Shown piece after piece: positions 20,384 to 29,603 of a DNA stretch of 64,000 bases. Each line of letters begins with the position of its first letter. The stretch's first letter is position 1. The position numbers were made by a program, and so were the translations under genes. The stretch is from Brevundimonas nasdae (lineage in GTDB: Bacteria > Pseudomonadota > Alphaproteobacteria > Caulobacterales > Caulobacteraceae): assembly GCF_016654005.1 (NCBI RefSeq), contig NZ_JAEPWN010000003.1:62001-126000 (forward strand). Direction: 5' to 3'. Below the pieces are notes generated by a model that was not told where the DNA came from, ran no database searches, and saw only the letters and a list, made by a program, of their open reading frames with translations.

Positions 20384-21261
20384 CGTGTCGGCACCGGGGT
20401 TTCGCCCGAATAGTCATAGAAGCCGCGCCCGCTCTTGCGGCCCAGCCACCCCGCCTCGACATATTTCACCAGCAGCGGACAGGGCCGGTATTTGCTGTCG
20501 GCCAAGCCGTCGTACAGCACGTTCATGATGGCCAGCACCACGTCCAGCCCCATGAAGTCGGCCAGCTCCAGCGGCCCCATCGGGTGATTGGCGCCCAGAC
20601 GCAGGGCCTTGTCGATTGAGGCGACATTGCCGACCCCTTCATACAGGGCGAAAATCGCCTCATTCATCATCGGCACCAGGATGCGGTTGACGATGAAGGC
20701 CGGGAAATCCTCGGCGTCCGTGGTGGTCTTGCCCAGGCTCTCGGCGAAGGCGACGGCGGCGGAGTGGGTCTCGGCCGAGGTGGCGATGCCGCGGATGATC
20801 TCCACCAGCTTCATCACCGGCGCGGGCTTCATGAAGTGCAGGCCCACGAACCGGTCGGGCCGGTCCGTCGCCGAGGCCAGACGGGTGATCGAGATCGAGG
20901 AGGTGTTGGACGCCAGCAGCGTCTGCGGCCCCAGATGCGGAATGACCTGGGCGTAGACGCCCTTCTTGACCGCCTCGTCCTCCAGCGCCGCCTCGATCAC
21001 CAGGTCTGCGCCCGTGACGGCGTCTGCGATGGTGGTGACGGCGGTGATGCGTTTCAGGGCCGCATCGGCGTCGGCCTGGGCGATCAGGCCGCGGCCCGTA
21101 TGACGCGCCAGACTGGCCGCGATCTCGCCCTGGGCCAAGGGCAGGCGCTGGGCGTTCACGTCATAAAGCCGGACAGAATAACCGCCCAGGGACACCGCGT
21201 GGGCGATGCCTGCGCCCATCTGTCCGGCGCCGATGACGGCGACTGTGGAGATCGTGCTCAT
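20380..21261 (-). CDS. 3-hydroxybutyryl-CoA dehydrogenase
   Basis: A 293-residue single-function dehydrogenase that interconverts (S)-3-hydroxybutyryl-CoA and acetoacetyl-CoA with NAD(P). The nucleotide-binding motif VAVIGAGQMGAGIAHAVSLG is at the N-terminus. The region RFVGLHFMKPAPVMKLVEII carries the catalytic His-Glu environment, and the C-terminal domain contains GANHPMGPLELADFMGLDV. It belongs to the PaaH/HbdA group and probably serves fatty acid, butyrate or polyhydroxyalkanoate metabolism. It is first in a minus-strand run with the two membrane proteins. Confidence 0.94.
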   Translation of the reverse strand: MSTISTVAVIGAGQMGAGIAHAVSLGGYSVRLYDVNAQRLPLAQGEIAASLARHTGRGLIAQADADAALKRITAVTTIADAVTGADLVIEAALEDEAVKKGVYAQVIPHLGPQTLLASNTSSISITRLASATDRPDRFVGLHFMKPAPVMKLVEIIRGIATSAETHSAAVAFAESLGKTTTDAEDFPAFIVNRILVPMMNEAIFALYEGVGNVASIDKALRLGANHPMGPLELADFMGLDVVLAIMNVLYDGLADSKYRPCPLLVKYVEAGWLGRKSGRGFYDYSGETPVPTR

Positions 21262-21410
21262 GAACCGTGGTCGAAAATGGTCGGGGCGGGCACCTTAGGA
21301 AGGTGCGAGCGCGGCGCAAGGGGCCATCGGCGCCCCAAGGTCAGATTCCGACCCGTTCGTGTCGCTGCGAACCCCGGTCCGGACCGCCGGGCGCGTCCGG
21401 CGGTTGCGTC

Positions 21411-21716
21411 TCAGCCCAGCATGGCGATCAGAGCGGGCGCCGCCGAGCGGTTGAACAGCACGGTCACGAACTGCAGCAGCAGGATCACCACGATGGGCGA
21501 GATGTCGATGCCGCCCAGGCTGGGGATCATGCGGCGGAACGGCTCCAGCAGCGGGCTGGTGATCCGGTCCAGGAAGGTTCCCACCGAATAGACGAAACGA
21601 TTGCGGTAGTTGACCACGTCAAAGGCCACCAGCCAGCTCAGGATGGCCTGCGCGATGATGAACCAGATCATCAGACTGATGATGGTGTTGATCAGCCAGA
21701 CGATGGCGTAACCCAT
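21411..21716 (-). CDS. YggT-family membrane protein
   Basis: A 101-residue inner-membrane protein with two hydrophobic hairpins (about residues 4-28 and 66-88) and the YggT features YRNRFVYSVGTFLDRITSPL followed by RRMIPSLGGIDISPIVVILL. Members have been linked to osmotic tolerance and cell-division or membrane organisation, but the molecular role is unsettled. ATG 21716 is chosen; upstream codons do not resemble the family. The 150 bases downstream hold a G+C hairpin (21387-21406) without a U-run and no gene. Confidence 0.88.
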   Translation of the reverse strand: MGYAIVWLINTIISLMIWFIIAQAILSWLVAFDVVNYRNRFVYSVGTFLDRITSPLLEPFRRMIPSLGGIDISPIVVILLLQFVTVLFNRSAAPALIAMLG

Positions 21717-21811
21717 GAAGTGTCTCCCTAGAGCGAAACCGGCTTCTAGACTGTCGCCCGCCGCCCGACAATCCAGGCGTCGTCCCTGCGCCCATTGCGC
21801 GCACAAGCCCG

Positions 21812-21840
21812 TTGACACCGCGCCCGCGCCCCTCTTATGT
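21812..21840 (+). promoter_or_regulatory. Sigma70-type promoter of tRNA-Ala
   Basis: A consensus TTGACA (21812-21817) is separated by exactly 17 bases from TTATGT (21835-21840), 37 bases before the mature tRNA 5' end. The quality of the -35 and the spacing fit the strong promoter expected for a tRNA gene. Transcription would start near 21847, leaving a short 5' leader. Confidence 0.75.
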
Positions 21841-21877
21841 CCCGACCTCGCCTGGGGCCCGATCCAGCACTGGAAAC

Positions 21878-21953
<76 letters not shown>

Positions 21954-22021
21954 GGCGGTCCGCAGAAATCAGATCGACCACCGTAACTCGCTCTTAAGCG
22001 CAACCGCGCCATGTTGTGCGC

Positions 22022-22417
22022 ATGGATCGTCGTGCACTCTTGGGTCTGGCCGCTGTGGCGGCGGCTGCTGCTCCGGCCAAGGCGTCGTCGGGTGGGGCTG
22101 CGCCTGCGTCGGCGGAGACCTATTTCCGGCTGCCGGTCGTGACGGCCACCATCTTGCTGGCCAATGGTCGTAGGGGCGTGCTGTCGATCGAGACGGGCGT
22201 CGATGTTCCGGATGTGGCGCTGAGGGCGCGGGTGCAGGCGTCGGGGCCGCGATTGCGCTCGGCCTATAATGAGGCGGCCCAGAGGTTCGCCAACGGGATG
22301 CGGCCCGGAATGCCGCCCGACGTCGATCAACTTGCGGCGGCCCTGCAGGCGGCGACCAATGCCGCCTTGGGCCGGGCGGGCGCGCGGCTGCTGCTGGGCA
22401 CGGTGATGGCGCTCTGA
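22022..22417 (+). CDS. Small exported protein with Tat-like signal
   Basis: A 131-residue protein whose N-terminus [20 protein letters not shown] has a twin arginine, a hydrophobic Ala-rich core and an AxA cleavage region, consistent with Tat (or Sec) export. The mature part includes [20 protein letters not shown] and a hydrophilic helical stretch. I do not recognise an enzyme. The first half (a strand-rich segment preceding a helix) looks like other alphaproteobacterial Tat-signal hypothetical proteins. It follows the tRNA and is convergent with priA. Confidence 0.7.
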   Translation: MDRRALLGLAAVAAAAAPAKASSGGAAPASAETYFRLPVVTATILLANGRRGVLSIETGVDVPDVALRARVQASGPRLRSAYNEAAQRFANGMRPGMPPDVDQLAAALQAATNAALGRAGARLLLGTVMAL

Positions 22418-22436
22418 CGCCGCCCCCGCTCAACCT

Positions 22437-24599
22437 CTACAGGAACGAATAGGGGTCCACGTCCACCGTCAGGCGGACCGAACCCGGAACCTTAACCCGC
22501 GACAGCCAGGCGCGCAGGAAGGCCTGGATGTTCACGTCCCGGTCGGCGCGCACCAGCAGCCGCTTGCGCCTGCGTCCCCGCACCAGGGCCAGAGGCGCGT
22601 CGGCGGGGCCGTAAACCTCCAGCCGCTCGGCGTTGGGAATGGCCTGGGCCAGATCATTGGACAGCTTCTCGACCGCCTGCGCATTCTCGCTGGACAGGAT
22701 GATCGCCGCCAGACGGCCATAGGGCGGCAGGGACGCGGCCTCGCGCTCGGCCATCTCGGCCTCGACGAAGGCGTCGCGATCCCCGGCGGCCAGGGCCATC
22801 AGCACCGGATGTTCGGGCGTCCAGGTCTGGAGCAGGGCCCGTCCCGGCTTGTCCGCACGACCCGCCCGACCTGTCGCCTGGGCCAGCAGTTGATAGGTGC
22901 GTTCGGCCGCGCGCAGGTCGCCGCCGCGAAGCCCTAGGTCCGCGTCCACCACGCCCACAAGCGTCAGCCCGGGGAAATTATGCCCCTTGGCCGCCGCCTG
23001 GGTGGCGACCAGAATATCGATCTCGCCGTCCGTCATCCGCTGGATCAGGGCGCGAGCGGACTTGCCGTCCGGCACGGTGTCGGAGCTGAAGACGGCGGTG
23101 CGGGCCTCGGGGAACAGCTGGCGGACCTCCTCCTCGACCCGTTCGACGCCGGGGCCGACGGAGACCAGCGAATCCTCAGCCCCGCATGACGGGCACAGCT
23201 TGGGTCGCGGCATGGAGAAGCCGGTCAGATGGCAGACCAGCCGCCCGGTGTAGCGATGCTCGACCAGCCAGCTGTCGGTGTCGGGTGCGGTCAGCCGATG
23301 TCCGCAGGCCCGGCACAGGACCACGGGCGCATAGCCGCGCCGGTTCAGGAACAGCAGCACCTGCTCCTTGCGGATCAGGGTCTCGCCGATGGCTTCGCGC
23401 AGGGGCTGGGACAGCCAGGTCTGGGGACCAGGCGGGTTCTGGCGCAGGTCCAGCAGGGCGATGTCCGGCATCACCGCCACGCCGTGACGCGCGCCCAGCT
23501 TCAGCCAGGCGTAGCGCCCCTGCTGGGCGTTCCACAGGGTCTCCAGCGATGGCGTCGCCGAGGCCAGGACCACCGCCGCCCCCTCGATCCGCGCCCGCGC
23601 CACAGCCAGATCGCGGCCATGATAGACCAGGCCCTCCTCCTGTTTGAACGAGGTGTCGTGCTCTTCGTCCACGATCACCAGGCGCAGGTTGACGAAGGGC
23701 AGGAACAGGGCCGAACGGGCGCCGACGACGATGTTGCAGCGGCCTGCCGACACCGCCTCCCACACCTGACGACGGCGGGGCGGGGCGACGCCGGAATGCC
23801 ATTCGGCGGGGGCGGCGCCGAAACGGGCGGCGATCCGCTCGATCAGGGCCTGGGTCAGGGCGATCTCGGGCAGCAGGATCAGGATCTGCGCCGTCGGCTC
23901 GGCGCGCAGCACCCGCGCGATGGCCTCCAGATAGGCCTCGGTCTTGCCCGAACCGGTCACCCCGTCCAGCAGAAAGGGCTTGAAGCCGCCGTCAGCCACG
24001 CCCTGGGACAGGGCCTCGGCCGCCGCCGCCTGATCGCTGTTCAAAGTGGCGGGGGCATGGTCGGGATCGGGAGCGTCGAAGGCCGCCTCCGCCGTGATCT
24101 CGACCGTCTCCAGCACCCCCTCGTCGACCAGTCCCTTGATGACGCCGGAGGACACCGCGGCGGCGCGGGCCAGATCGGCAGGCGTCAGGGTCTGTGCGCC
24201 CAGGGCCTCCAGCACCGCCAGACGGGCCGGCGTGGCGCGAAGAGGCTGACGGCGCTCCACCCGGCGCACCCGGCGTTCAGGTCGCGGACGCGGCGCCCGC
24301 AGCCCCTTCAGGGCCGTCGCCGCCATCTCGCCCGGCGGCGACAGGGTCCACCGTGCAGCCCATTCGACAAAGTCCACCACGCGCGGCGGCAGGGGCGGAT
24401 CATCCAGACGCGCGTCCACCGCCTTCAGCCGCCGGTTCGATCCGGTCGTCTCGAACACCTCGGCGACCACGCCGCGCACCAGGCGCGGGCCGAGCGGCGC
24501 CGCCACCTGATCGCCGCGCGTCAGGTTCAGCCCCTCGGGGACTTCATAATCGAAGGCCTCCGGCACCGGCAGGGGAATGAGGACCGAGGCGACTTTCAC
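22437..24599 (-). CDS. priA: Primosomal helicase PriA with reduced zinc-binding region
   Basis: PriA restarts collapsed replication forks by loading DnaB. The 720-residue protein starts at GTG 24599 ([20 protein letters not shown]), has the 3' DNA-binding domain, Walker A in [21 protein letters not shown] in [13 protein letters not shown], and the helicase motif [20 protein letters not shown]. The zinc region between the helicase lobes keeps CRACG and CPSCG, but the expected CPxC pair is replaced by TAPDTD and a CxxC by CHLTG, so not all eight cysteines are present. It is divergent from the transaldolase gene with only 30 bases between the starts. Confidence 0.94.
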   Translation of the reverse strand: MKVASVLIPLPVPEAFDYEVPEGLNLTRGDQVAAPLGPRLVRGVVAEVFETTGSNRRLKAVDARLDDPPLPPRVVDFVEWAARWTLSPPGEMAATALKGLRAPRPRPERRVRRVERRQPLRATPARLAVLEALGAQTLTPADLARAAAVSSGVIKGLVDEGVLETVEITAEAAFDAPDPDHAPATLNSDQAAAAEALSQGVADGGFKPFLLDGVTGSGKTEAYLEAIARVLRAEPTAQILILLPEIALTQALIERIAARFGAAPAEWHSGVAPPRRRQVWEAVSAGRCNIVVGARSALFLPFVNLRLVIVDEEHDTSFKQEEGLVYHGRDLAVARARIEGAAVVLASATPSLETLWNAQQGRYAWLKLGARHGVAVMPDIALLDLRQNPPGPQTWLSQPLREAIGETLIRKEQVLLFLNRRGYAPVVLCRACGHRLTAPDTDSWLVEHRYTGRLVCHLTGFSMPRPKLCPSCGAEDSLVSVGPGVERVEEEVRQLFPEARTAVFSSDTVPDGKSARALIQRMTDGEIDILVATQAAAKGHNFPGLTLVGVVDADLGLRGGDLRAAERTYQLLAQATGRAGRADKPGRALLQTWTPEHPVLMALAAGDRDAFVEAEMAEREAASLPPYGRLAAIILSSENAQAVEKLSNDLAQAIPNAERLEVYGPADAPLALVRGRRRKRLLVRADRDVNIQAFLRAWLSRVKVPGSVRLTVDVDPYSFL

Positions 24600-24629
24600 C
24601 GAACGGCGCCCTCGGCTATGAAGCCGGAC

Positions 24630-25283
24630 ATGAAACTCTTTCTCGACACCGCCGACATCGCCTCCATCAAGGAACTGCTGCCCACGGGCATGGTCGATGG
24701 GGTCACCACCAATCCGTCGCTGATCGCCAAGTCGGGTCGGAACATCGCCGAGGTCATTGCTGAGATTTGCGCGCTCGTCGAGGGGCCGATCTCTGCAGAG
24801 GCCGTCGCGACCGATTTCGAGACCATGGTCAAGGAAGGCGACAAGCTGGCCGCCATCGCCCCGAACGTCGTGGTGAAGCTGCCCCTGACCTGGGACGGGC
24901 TGCGGGCCTGCCGCGTGTTTTCGGACAAGGGGATCAAGACCAACGTCACCCTGTGCTTCTCGGCGGCCCAGGCCATGCTGGCGGCCAAGGCGGGCGCGAC
25001 CTTCGTGTCGCCCTTCGTCGGTCGTCTGGAGGACAATGGCGCGGACGGCATCGCCCTGCTGGAGGAAATCCGCGTCCTGTATGACGTGCATGGCTTCGAG
25101 ACGGAAATCCTGGCCGCGTCGCTGCGCAATGTCGCCCATGTGACCGCCGCCGCCGTCGCCGGATCGGACGCCGCCACCTTCGGCGCGGACACTTTCAAGG
25201 CCCTGGTAAAGCACCCGTTAACCGACAAGGGGCTTGATGCCTTCCTGGCGGACTGGGGCAAGACCGGCCAGTCGATTCTGTAA
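24630..25283 (+). CDS. Transaldolase-type small aldolase (TalC/Fsa family)
   Basis: A 217-residue single-barrel aldolase, [20 protein letters not shown] at the start and Schiff-base Lys in [14 protein letters not shown]. Two positions that separate family members are Glu (in ISAEAVATD) and Phe (in [11 protein letters not shown]). Fructose-6-phosphate aldolase has Gln and Tyr there, whereas transaldolases have Glu and Phe. I therefore favour transaldolase (sedoheptulose 7-phosphate + glyceraldehyde 3-phosphate exchange in the pentose phosphate pathway). ATG 24630 is preferred; an ATG four codons earlier (24618) is possible. Confidence 0.88.
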   Translation: MKLFLDTADIASIKELLPTGMVDGVTTNPSLIAKSGRNIAEVIAEICALVEGPISAEAVATDFETMVKEGDKLAAIAPNVVVKLPLTWDGLRACRVFSDKGIKTNVTLCFSAAQAMLAAKAGATFVSPFVGRLEDNGADGIALLEEIRVLYDVHGFETEILAASLRNVAHVTAAAVAGSDAATFGADTFKALVKHPLTDKGLDAFLADWGKTGQSIL

Positions 25284-25306
25284 CATCGCGTTCTCGGAGA
25301 GGTCTC

Positions 25307-26032
25307 TTGAGCGATTCATTGGGCCTCTTTGAAACGTCGGAAACGGACGCAACCCCGCATCTGGGCGACAATCTGCATTGGCCCGAGGTGCGCGGCTGGT
25401 TGCAGACCCATCCCCAGACCCTGCTGGACGACCGGTCCCTGCTGGAGGAGATCGGTCTGCGTCCGCATGGCCGCAATGTCGTGGATTTCGGCGCCGCCGC
25501 CCTGACCCGGCTCGAAGCTGTGGTCGAGCGCGAGACGGGCGCCCGGCGCGAGGTCGAGACCATCGCCCGCGCCAATTTCGCCGCCCAGACCCAGACCCAT
25601 GTCGCCACCCTGGACCTGATGGAGGCGCGCAACCATTCCGACCTGGCCCGTCGGCTGGACGGGGCGGCCCAGGGTCGGTTCGGCCTGGCAGGCGCCGCCA
25701 TCGCCATGGAGAAGCCCGGCGGCGTGCCGTTCGGCTGGCGCGCGCTGGAAGAAGGCGACGTCGACAATCTGCTGGGCGAACACGGCCTGATCTGGCTTGG
25801 CCCGATGATCGAGGGGCTGAACTTCTTCGGCGCCGTCGAGGATCAGGTGAAGTCCATCGCCCTGGTCCGCATGGCCCCGCATCTGACGCCGGGCGAACCG
25901 CCGCGCCCCTGCATCTGCGCCTTCGGCTCGCCCGAAGAAGACGGCTTCACCCCCAATATGGGCTGCGAACTGGCGGCCTTCCTGGCGCGGGTGACCGAAC
26001 GGATGGCTGAGCGATGGCCGGTGCTGGTCTGA
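25307..26032 (+). CDS. DUF484-family protein
   Basis: A 241-residue cytoplasmic protein with the DUF484 layout: an N-terminal segment WLQTHPQTLLDDRSLLEEIG, a coiled helix, then a GAF-like domain ending in FTPNMGCELAAFLARVTERM. The molecular role is unknown. The gene is usually found directly upstream of xerC, as here, which suggests a link to chromosome dimer resolution or its regulation. It starts at TTG 25307 after GGAGAGG and lies 23 bases after the transaldolase stop. Confidence 0.88.
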   Translation: MSDSLGLFETSETDATPHLGDNLHWPEVRGWLQTHPQTLLDDRSLLEEIGLRPHGRNVVDFGAAALTRLEAVVERETGARREVETIARANFAAQTQTHVATLDLMEARNHSDLARRLDGAAQGRFGLAGAAIAMEKPGGVPFGWRALEEGDVDNLLGEHGLIWLGPMIEGLNFFGAVEDQVKSIALVRMAPHLTPGEPPRPCICAFGSPEEDGFTPNMGCELAAFLARVTERMAERWPVLV

Positions 26033-26050
26033 CCGTCGGCAAGTCATTCA

Positions 26051-26174
26051 CCGTCACCCTCGGGCTTGACCCGAGGACCGGATGCGCCGTCGCAAATGCG
26101 GAAGGCCTAGCGCACAAGCCCCAAGGTTCGTCTCGCTCCTCGCCCGATCCTCGGGTCAAGCCCGAGAATGACGG
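26051..26174. repeat. Inverted-repeat intergenic element upstream of xerC
   Basis: Two 29-base arms, 26051-26079 and 26146-26174, are inverted copies matching at 26 of 29 positions, with 66 bases between. Each arm is itself a palindrome around CTCGGG-CTTGA-CCCGAG. This architecture resembles a REP/BIME pair or miniature element. It fills the DUF484-xerC gap. The right arm ends 15 bases before the xerC ATG, so its hairpin may affect xerC translation. A related arm forms the fabB terminator. Confidence 0.65.
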
Positions 26175-26189
26175 ATGGAGAATGGGCCA

Positions 26190-27119
26190 ATGACCGCCTC
26201 CGACGCCCTCATGGCCTGGCTGGAGCATCTGGCGCATGAGCGGCGGCTGTCGCCCCGGACGCTGGAGGCCTATGGCCATATCGGGCGGCTCTATGTCGCC
26301 TTTCTGGAGCGTCATCGCGGCGAGACCCTGTCGCTGAAGGCCATGGGAACCATCACCGCCGCCGAGGTCCGCGCCCATATGGCCGAGCGACGCCAAGGTT
26401 CAAAGGAGGCCGGGGATCATCCTCTCGGCGCGCGGTCGCTAAGCCAGAGCCTGTCGGCCATTCGCGGATTTCACGCCTTTCTGGACCGGCGGATGGACAC
26501 GCCCGCCCCGCAGTTGGCCCTGGTGCGCGGTCCGCGCGTCAAGCCGTCCCTGCCCCGTCCGGTGACCGAAGATCAGGCGCGCGGCCTCTTGGCCGAACCG
26601 GACGCCGATCCCGACGCCGAACCGTGGGAGGCTGCGCGCGACCGGGCCGTCCTGACCCTGCTGTACGGCTGCGGCCTGCGGATATCAGAGGCCCTGAGCC
26701 TGACCCGCGCCGACGCCCCGCTAGGTGAGACGGTGCGCATCATCGGCAAGGGATCGAAGACCCGGATCGTGCCGGTCCTGCCCGCCGTGCGCGAAGCGGT
26801 GGACACCTATCTGGCGCTGCAGCCTTTCCCGCTTCAGCCGAGCGACGCCCTGTTCCGCGCCCGACGCGGCGGACCGCTCAGCCCCCGTCACGTTCAGGCC
26901 AGCGTCCAGAGGCTGCGCGGACGGCTGGGGCTGCCGGAGCGCACCACGCCCCACGCCCTGCGCCACAGTTTCGCGACCCATCTGCTAGGGGCAGGCGCCG
27001 ACCTGCGGTCGATCCAGGAGCTTCTCGGCCACGCCAGTCTGTCGACGACCCAGAAATACACCGGCGTCGACGCCGATAGACTTTTGAACGCCTATGCGGC
27101 GGCCCACCCCCGCGCCTAG
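26190..27119 (+). CDS. xerC: Tyrosine recombinase XerC
   Basis: A 309-residue site-specific recombinase that resolves chromosome dimers at dif with XerD. It has the N-terminal SAM-like core-binding domain (LEHLAHERRLSPRTLEAYGH) and the catalytic domain with Arg in YGCGLRISEALSL, HALRHSFATHLL (His and second Arg) and LGHASLSTTQKYTGVD (His and nucleophile Tyr). ATG 26190 (MTASDALM) is chosen. Position after DUF484 supports the Xer housekeeping role rather than a phage integrase. XerD is the main alternative name. Confidence 0.9.
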   Translation: MTASDALMAWLEHLAHERRLSPRTLEAYGHIGRLYVAFLERHRGETLSLKAMGTITAAEVRAHMAERRQGSKEAGDHPLGARSLSQSLSAIRGFHAFLDRRMDTPAPQLALVRGPRVKPSLPRPVTEDQARGLLAEPDADPDAEPWEAARDRAVLTLLYGCGLRISEALSLTRADAPLGETVRIIGKGSKTRIVPVLPAVREAVDTYLALQPFPLQPSDALFRARRGGPLSPRHVQASVQRLRGRLGLPERTTPHALRHSFATHLLGAGADLRSIQELLGHASLSTTQKYTGVDADRLLNAYAAAHPRA

Positions 27120-27128
27120 ATTGGGCGC

Positions 27129-28076
27129 ATGAGCCACGACATTCTCGCCATCGGCCTGCCCGGCCTCGCCGATGATCTTCTGACCCGCCGCGCCCCGTCG
27201 CTGGGCTGGACCGTGCATCGTCCCGGCCCGGATGGCCTGCCCCCGCCGCAGGCGGCCGAACGCATCACCGCCATAGCCGCCGCCGGATCGTCGCCTGTCG
27301 ACGCCCGGCTGATCGACGCCTTGCCGAACCTGAAGATCATCTCGGTCCATGCCGTCGGCTATGATCTGGTCGATCTGGCCCACGCCCGGTCGCGCGGGAT
27401 CGTGGTCACCCATACGCCGGATGTGCTGAACGACGATGTGGCGGACATGGCCCTGCTGCTGACGCTGGCGACCCTGCGACGCCTGCCCGCGATGGACGCC
27501 TATGTCCGCGCCGGACGCTGGGCTGAGGAAGGGCCGCCGCCCCTGTCGCGCACCGCCAGCGGCCTGCGCTACGGCCTGTTGGGTCTGGGTCGGATCGGTC
27601 AGGCCATCGCCAGCCGTCTGGCCCCCTTCGCCGGAAAGATCGCCTATCACACCCGCAACCCCGTCGCGGGCGCGCCGTGGCGGCATGAACCCCGGCTGGT
27701 CGATCTGGCCGCCTCGGTCGATGTGCTGATCGTCATCGTGCCGGGCGGCACCGCGACGCGCGGCCTGGTCTCGGCTGAGGTTCTGGAAGCGCTTGGCCCC
27801 ACCGGGGTCCTGATCAATGTCGCGCGCGGCGAGGTGGTGGATCAGACGGCGCTGGTCGAGGCCCTGACCCACGGCCGTCTGGGCGGCGCAGGGCTGGACG
27901 TCTTCGCCGACGAACCCAATGTGCCGCAGGCCTTGATCGACAGCGACCGCTGCGTCCTTGCGCCCCACGTCGCCTCGGCCACCGTCGAGACCCGCACAGC
28001 CATGGCCGAACGGATGATCGCCAATCTGCAGGCCGTCTTCGCCGGCAAGCCGCCCGTTTCGCCGGTTCCTGACTGA
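27129..28076 (+). CDS. D-isomer-specific 2-hydroxyacid dehydrogenase (hydroxypyruvate reductase-like)
   Basis: A 315-residue NAD(P)-dependent oxidoreductase. The Rossmann motif YGLLGLGRIGQAIASRL is at about residue 147, the catalytic Arg lies in LINVARGEVVDQTALVEAL, and a Glu and a final His are present in the DVFADEPNVPQAL to LAPHVASAT stretch. Probable substrates are glyoxylate, hydroxypyruvate or another 2-oxoacid. It starts 9 bases after xerC and may share its transcript. It is a second paralog of the gene cut at the window's left edge. Confidence 0.9.
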   Translation: MSHDILAIGLPGLADDLLTRRAPSLGWTVHRPGPDGLPPPQAAERITAIAAAGSSPVDARLIDALPNLKIISVHAVGYDLVDLAHARSRGIVVTHTPDVLNDDVADMALLLTLATLRRLPAMDAYVRAGRWAEEGPPPLSRTASGLRYGLLGLGRIGQAIASRLAPFAGKIAYHTRNPVAGAPWRHEPRLVDLAASVDVLIVIVPGGTATRGLVSAEVLEALGPTGVLINVARGEVVDQTALVEALTHGRLGGAGLDVFADEPNVPQALIDSDRCVLAPHVASATVETRTAMAERMIANLQAVFAGKPPVSPVPD

Positions 28077-28079
28077 GCC

Positions 28080-28442
28080 TTAGCGGTTAAGCTGAACTGG
28101 CGCCTCCGACGCACGCTCGCCGATCACCCGGCCCAGGGCGCGCGGCTGATCCGGAACAGCGTAGCTGATCGGCGACGGGCAGTTGTTTTGATCGCGACGA
28201 TCCAGAAGCATGTATTTTCGGACCCGCCCGTCCGCAGTCTGTGCGCCATCGAAACGTAGGGTCGATGGCCCAGACCCCGCCGATGCCGACGGCTGGAAAT
28301 CGACCGAAACGATCCCATCACCACAGGCCTCAGGAACCCGGTTCATAACGGAAGCGATAGGCGATTGACTGACGATAGGCGGCGATGGCGGCGACGAAAC
28401 AGCCAACTGGCCGGACAGGGCAAGCGCGAGAAGGGTCAGCAT
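28080..28442 (-). CDS. Small secreted hypothetical protein
   Basis: A 120-residue protein starting MLTLLALALSGQLAVSSPPS, a short Sec signal peptide with predicted cleavage near residue 16. The mature region has two cysteines (EACGDG and NNCPSP) that may form a disulfide, and the segment STLRFDGAQTADGRVRKYML. I do not recognise a family. It is convergent with the dehydrogenase (3 bases between stops) and divergent from the aspartic protease. Confidence 0.55.
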   Translation of the reverse strand: MLTLLALALSGQLAVSSPPSPPIVSQSPIASVMNRVPEACGDGIVSVDFQPSASAGSGPSTLRFDGAQTADGRVRKYMLLDRRDQNNCPSPISYAVPDQPRALGRVIGERASEAPVQLNR

Positions 28443-28607
28443 GGGCAGCCTCCTGTGGTGGACCAAGACTACTGCCGCAACTCAGGATTGGCCAGCCGCA
28501 CGATGTCCGTTCTTTTTCTTCAGGATGACGAGCAGGCTCGGCTTTTCCGTCATCAGTGAAGGTCTATAGTTCGTCACGGCCCGCTGGGGCTTGAGGAGGA
28601 CAGGCGT

Positions 28608-29603
28608 TTGCGCCCGCCAGTTCACGATCCGACGCCGCCGACCGCATCGCGACGCGATGCGCTGGGCCTCTTGGCCTCAACCCCCTTTCTGGCCGCCGCC
28701 CAGGATCAGTCCTCACCCTCCGAAGAAGTGCGGCTGCTGCAGAACCTGCTGACCCGGATGGGGGTCGAGGTCCGGTTGGAGGGCGACAGTCCGCGTCTGT
28801 TCTTCATCGACACCGGCGCCGAGGCCAGCGCCGTCTCCGTTGAACTGGCCCAGAGCCTGGGCCTGCCGCCCGGCCCTTCGGTCAATGTGCACGGGGTCAC
28901 CGCCGCCGAGATCACGCCGACGGTGCGGGTCGCCCGGATCGACATCGGACGCCAGAGTTTCACCGACCTGACCCTTCCGGTCTTTCCCCGCAGTCTTCTG
29001 GGCGCCGACGGCCTGCTGGGGCTGGACCTGCTGTCGCGGTTCCGCCTGACCCTGGACATGAGCGCGCGGCGGGTGACCCTTTCACAGTCGGGCTCCCGCG
29101 ACGCCCCTGTCCTACGCGACGCCCAGGCCAGCTACAGCCTGCGGCAGCGAGAGGTCGTCGTCACCGGGCGCCGGGGCCAATCCGGTCAGTTGATCCTGAC
29201 CCGGGTCGAAGCGGATGGCGTCGACGTGTCCGCCTTCATCGACAGCGGGGCGCAGTATTCCATCGGCAACCTGGCCCTCATGCGGGCGGTCGGGGTCAGC
29301 CAGTCCAATGACGCCGCCCGCATGGTCCGTCTGCTCGGCATTGTCGGCGGCGGGGTCACGGCCCAGACGGGAACCGTGCGGTCGCTGAAGGTGGCGGGCC
29401 GGTCGCTGGGTCCGACGCCCCTGCTGTTCGCCGACCTGCACGCCTTTCGCATCATGAACCTGATCGAGCAGCCGGCCCTGCTGCTGGGCGGCGACCTCCT
29501 GACCCGGTTCAGCCGCATCAGCCTGGACTACGGCCGCAACCGCGTGACCTTCGGCGGCCTGCTTCGCCGCCCTGCGCCCAGACCCGAGGTCAGATCGCCT
29601 TGA
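28608..29603 (+). CDS. Exported retropepsin-like aspartic protease
   Basis: A 331-residue protein starting at TTG 28608 behind a strong GGAGGA (28595-28600). The N-terminus ASRRDALGLLASTPFLAAAQ resembles a Tat signal. Two aspartic-protease-like halves are visible: FFIDTGAEASAVSVELAQSL with the DTG triad, and AFIDSGAQYSIGNLALMRAV with DSG. Two motifs on one chain could fold as a pepsin-like bilobal enzyme, or as a tandem of retropepsin-like domains. Such proteins occur in alphaproteobacteria with unknown substrates. It overlaps the convergent SDR gene by 14 bases. Confidence 0.8.
   Translation: MRPPVHDPTPPTASRRDALGLLASTPFLAAAQDQSSPSEEVRLLQNLLTRMGVEVRLEGDSPRLFFIDTGAEASAVSVELAQSLGLPPGPSVNVHGVTAAEITPTVRVARIDIGRQSFTDLTLPVFPRSLLGADGLLGLDLLSRFRLTLDMSARRVTLSQSGSRDAPVLRDAQASYSLRQREVVVTGRRGQSGQLILTRVEADGVDVSAFIDSGAQYSIGNLALMRAVGVSQSNDAARMVRLLGIVGGGVTAQTGTVRSLKVAGRSLGPTPLLFADLHAFRIMNLIEQPALLLGGDLLTRFSRISLDYGRNRVTFGGLLRRPAPRPEVRSP

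Noticed and set aside
21387..21406. Terminator hairpin downstream of yggT
   Set aside because: A CCGCCGG/CCGGCGG stem is present, but there is no U-run on the minus strand, so it is mentioned only with the gene.
22437..24599. PriA frameshift explaining the missing cysteines
   Set aside because: The frame stays open through the region and the flanking helicase motifs remain in register, so a substitution-based loss is more likely than a sequencing error.
23229..25283. 684-residue plus-strand frame covering priA and the transaldolase
   Set aside because: Only its last third is real; the first part is antisense to priA. The transaldolase start is at 24630.
26190..27119. Phage or integron integrase next to the repeat at 26 kb
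   Set aside because: The protein has XerC-type organisation beside DUF484, and there is no other phage or integron gene or att site.
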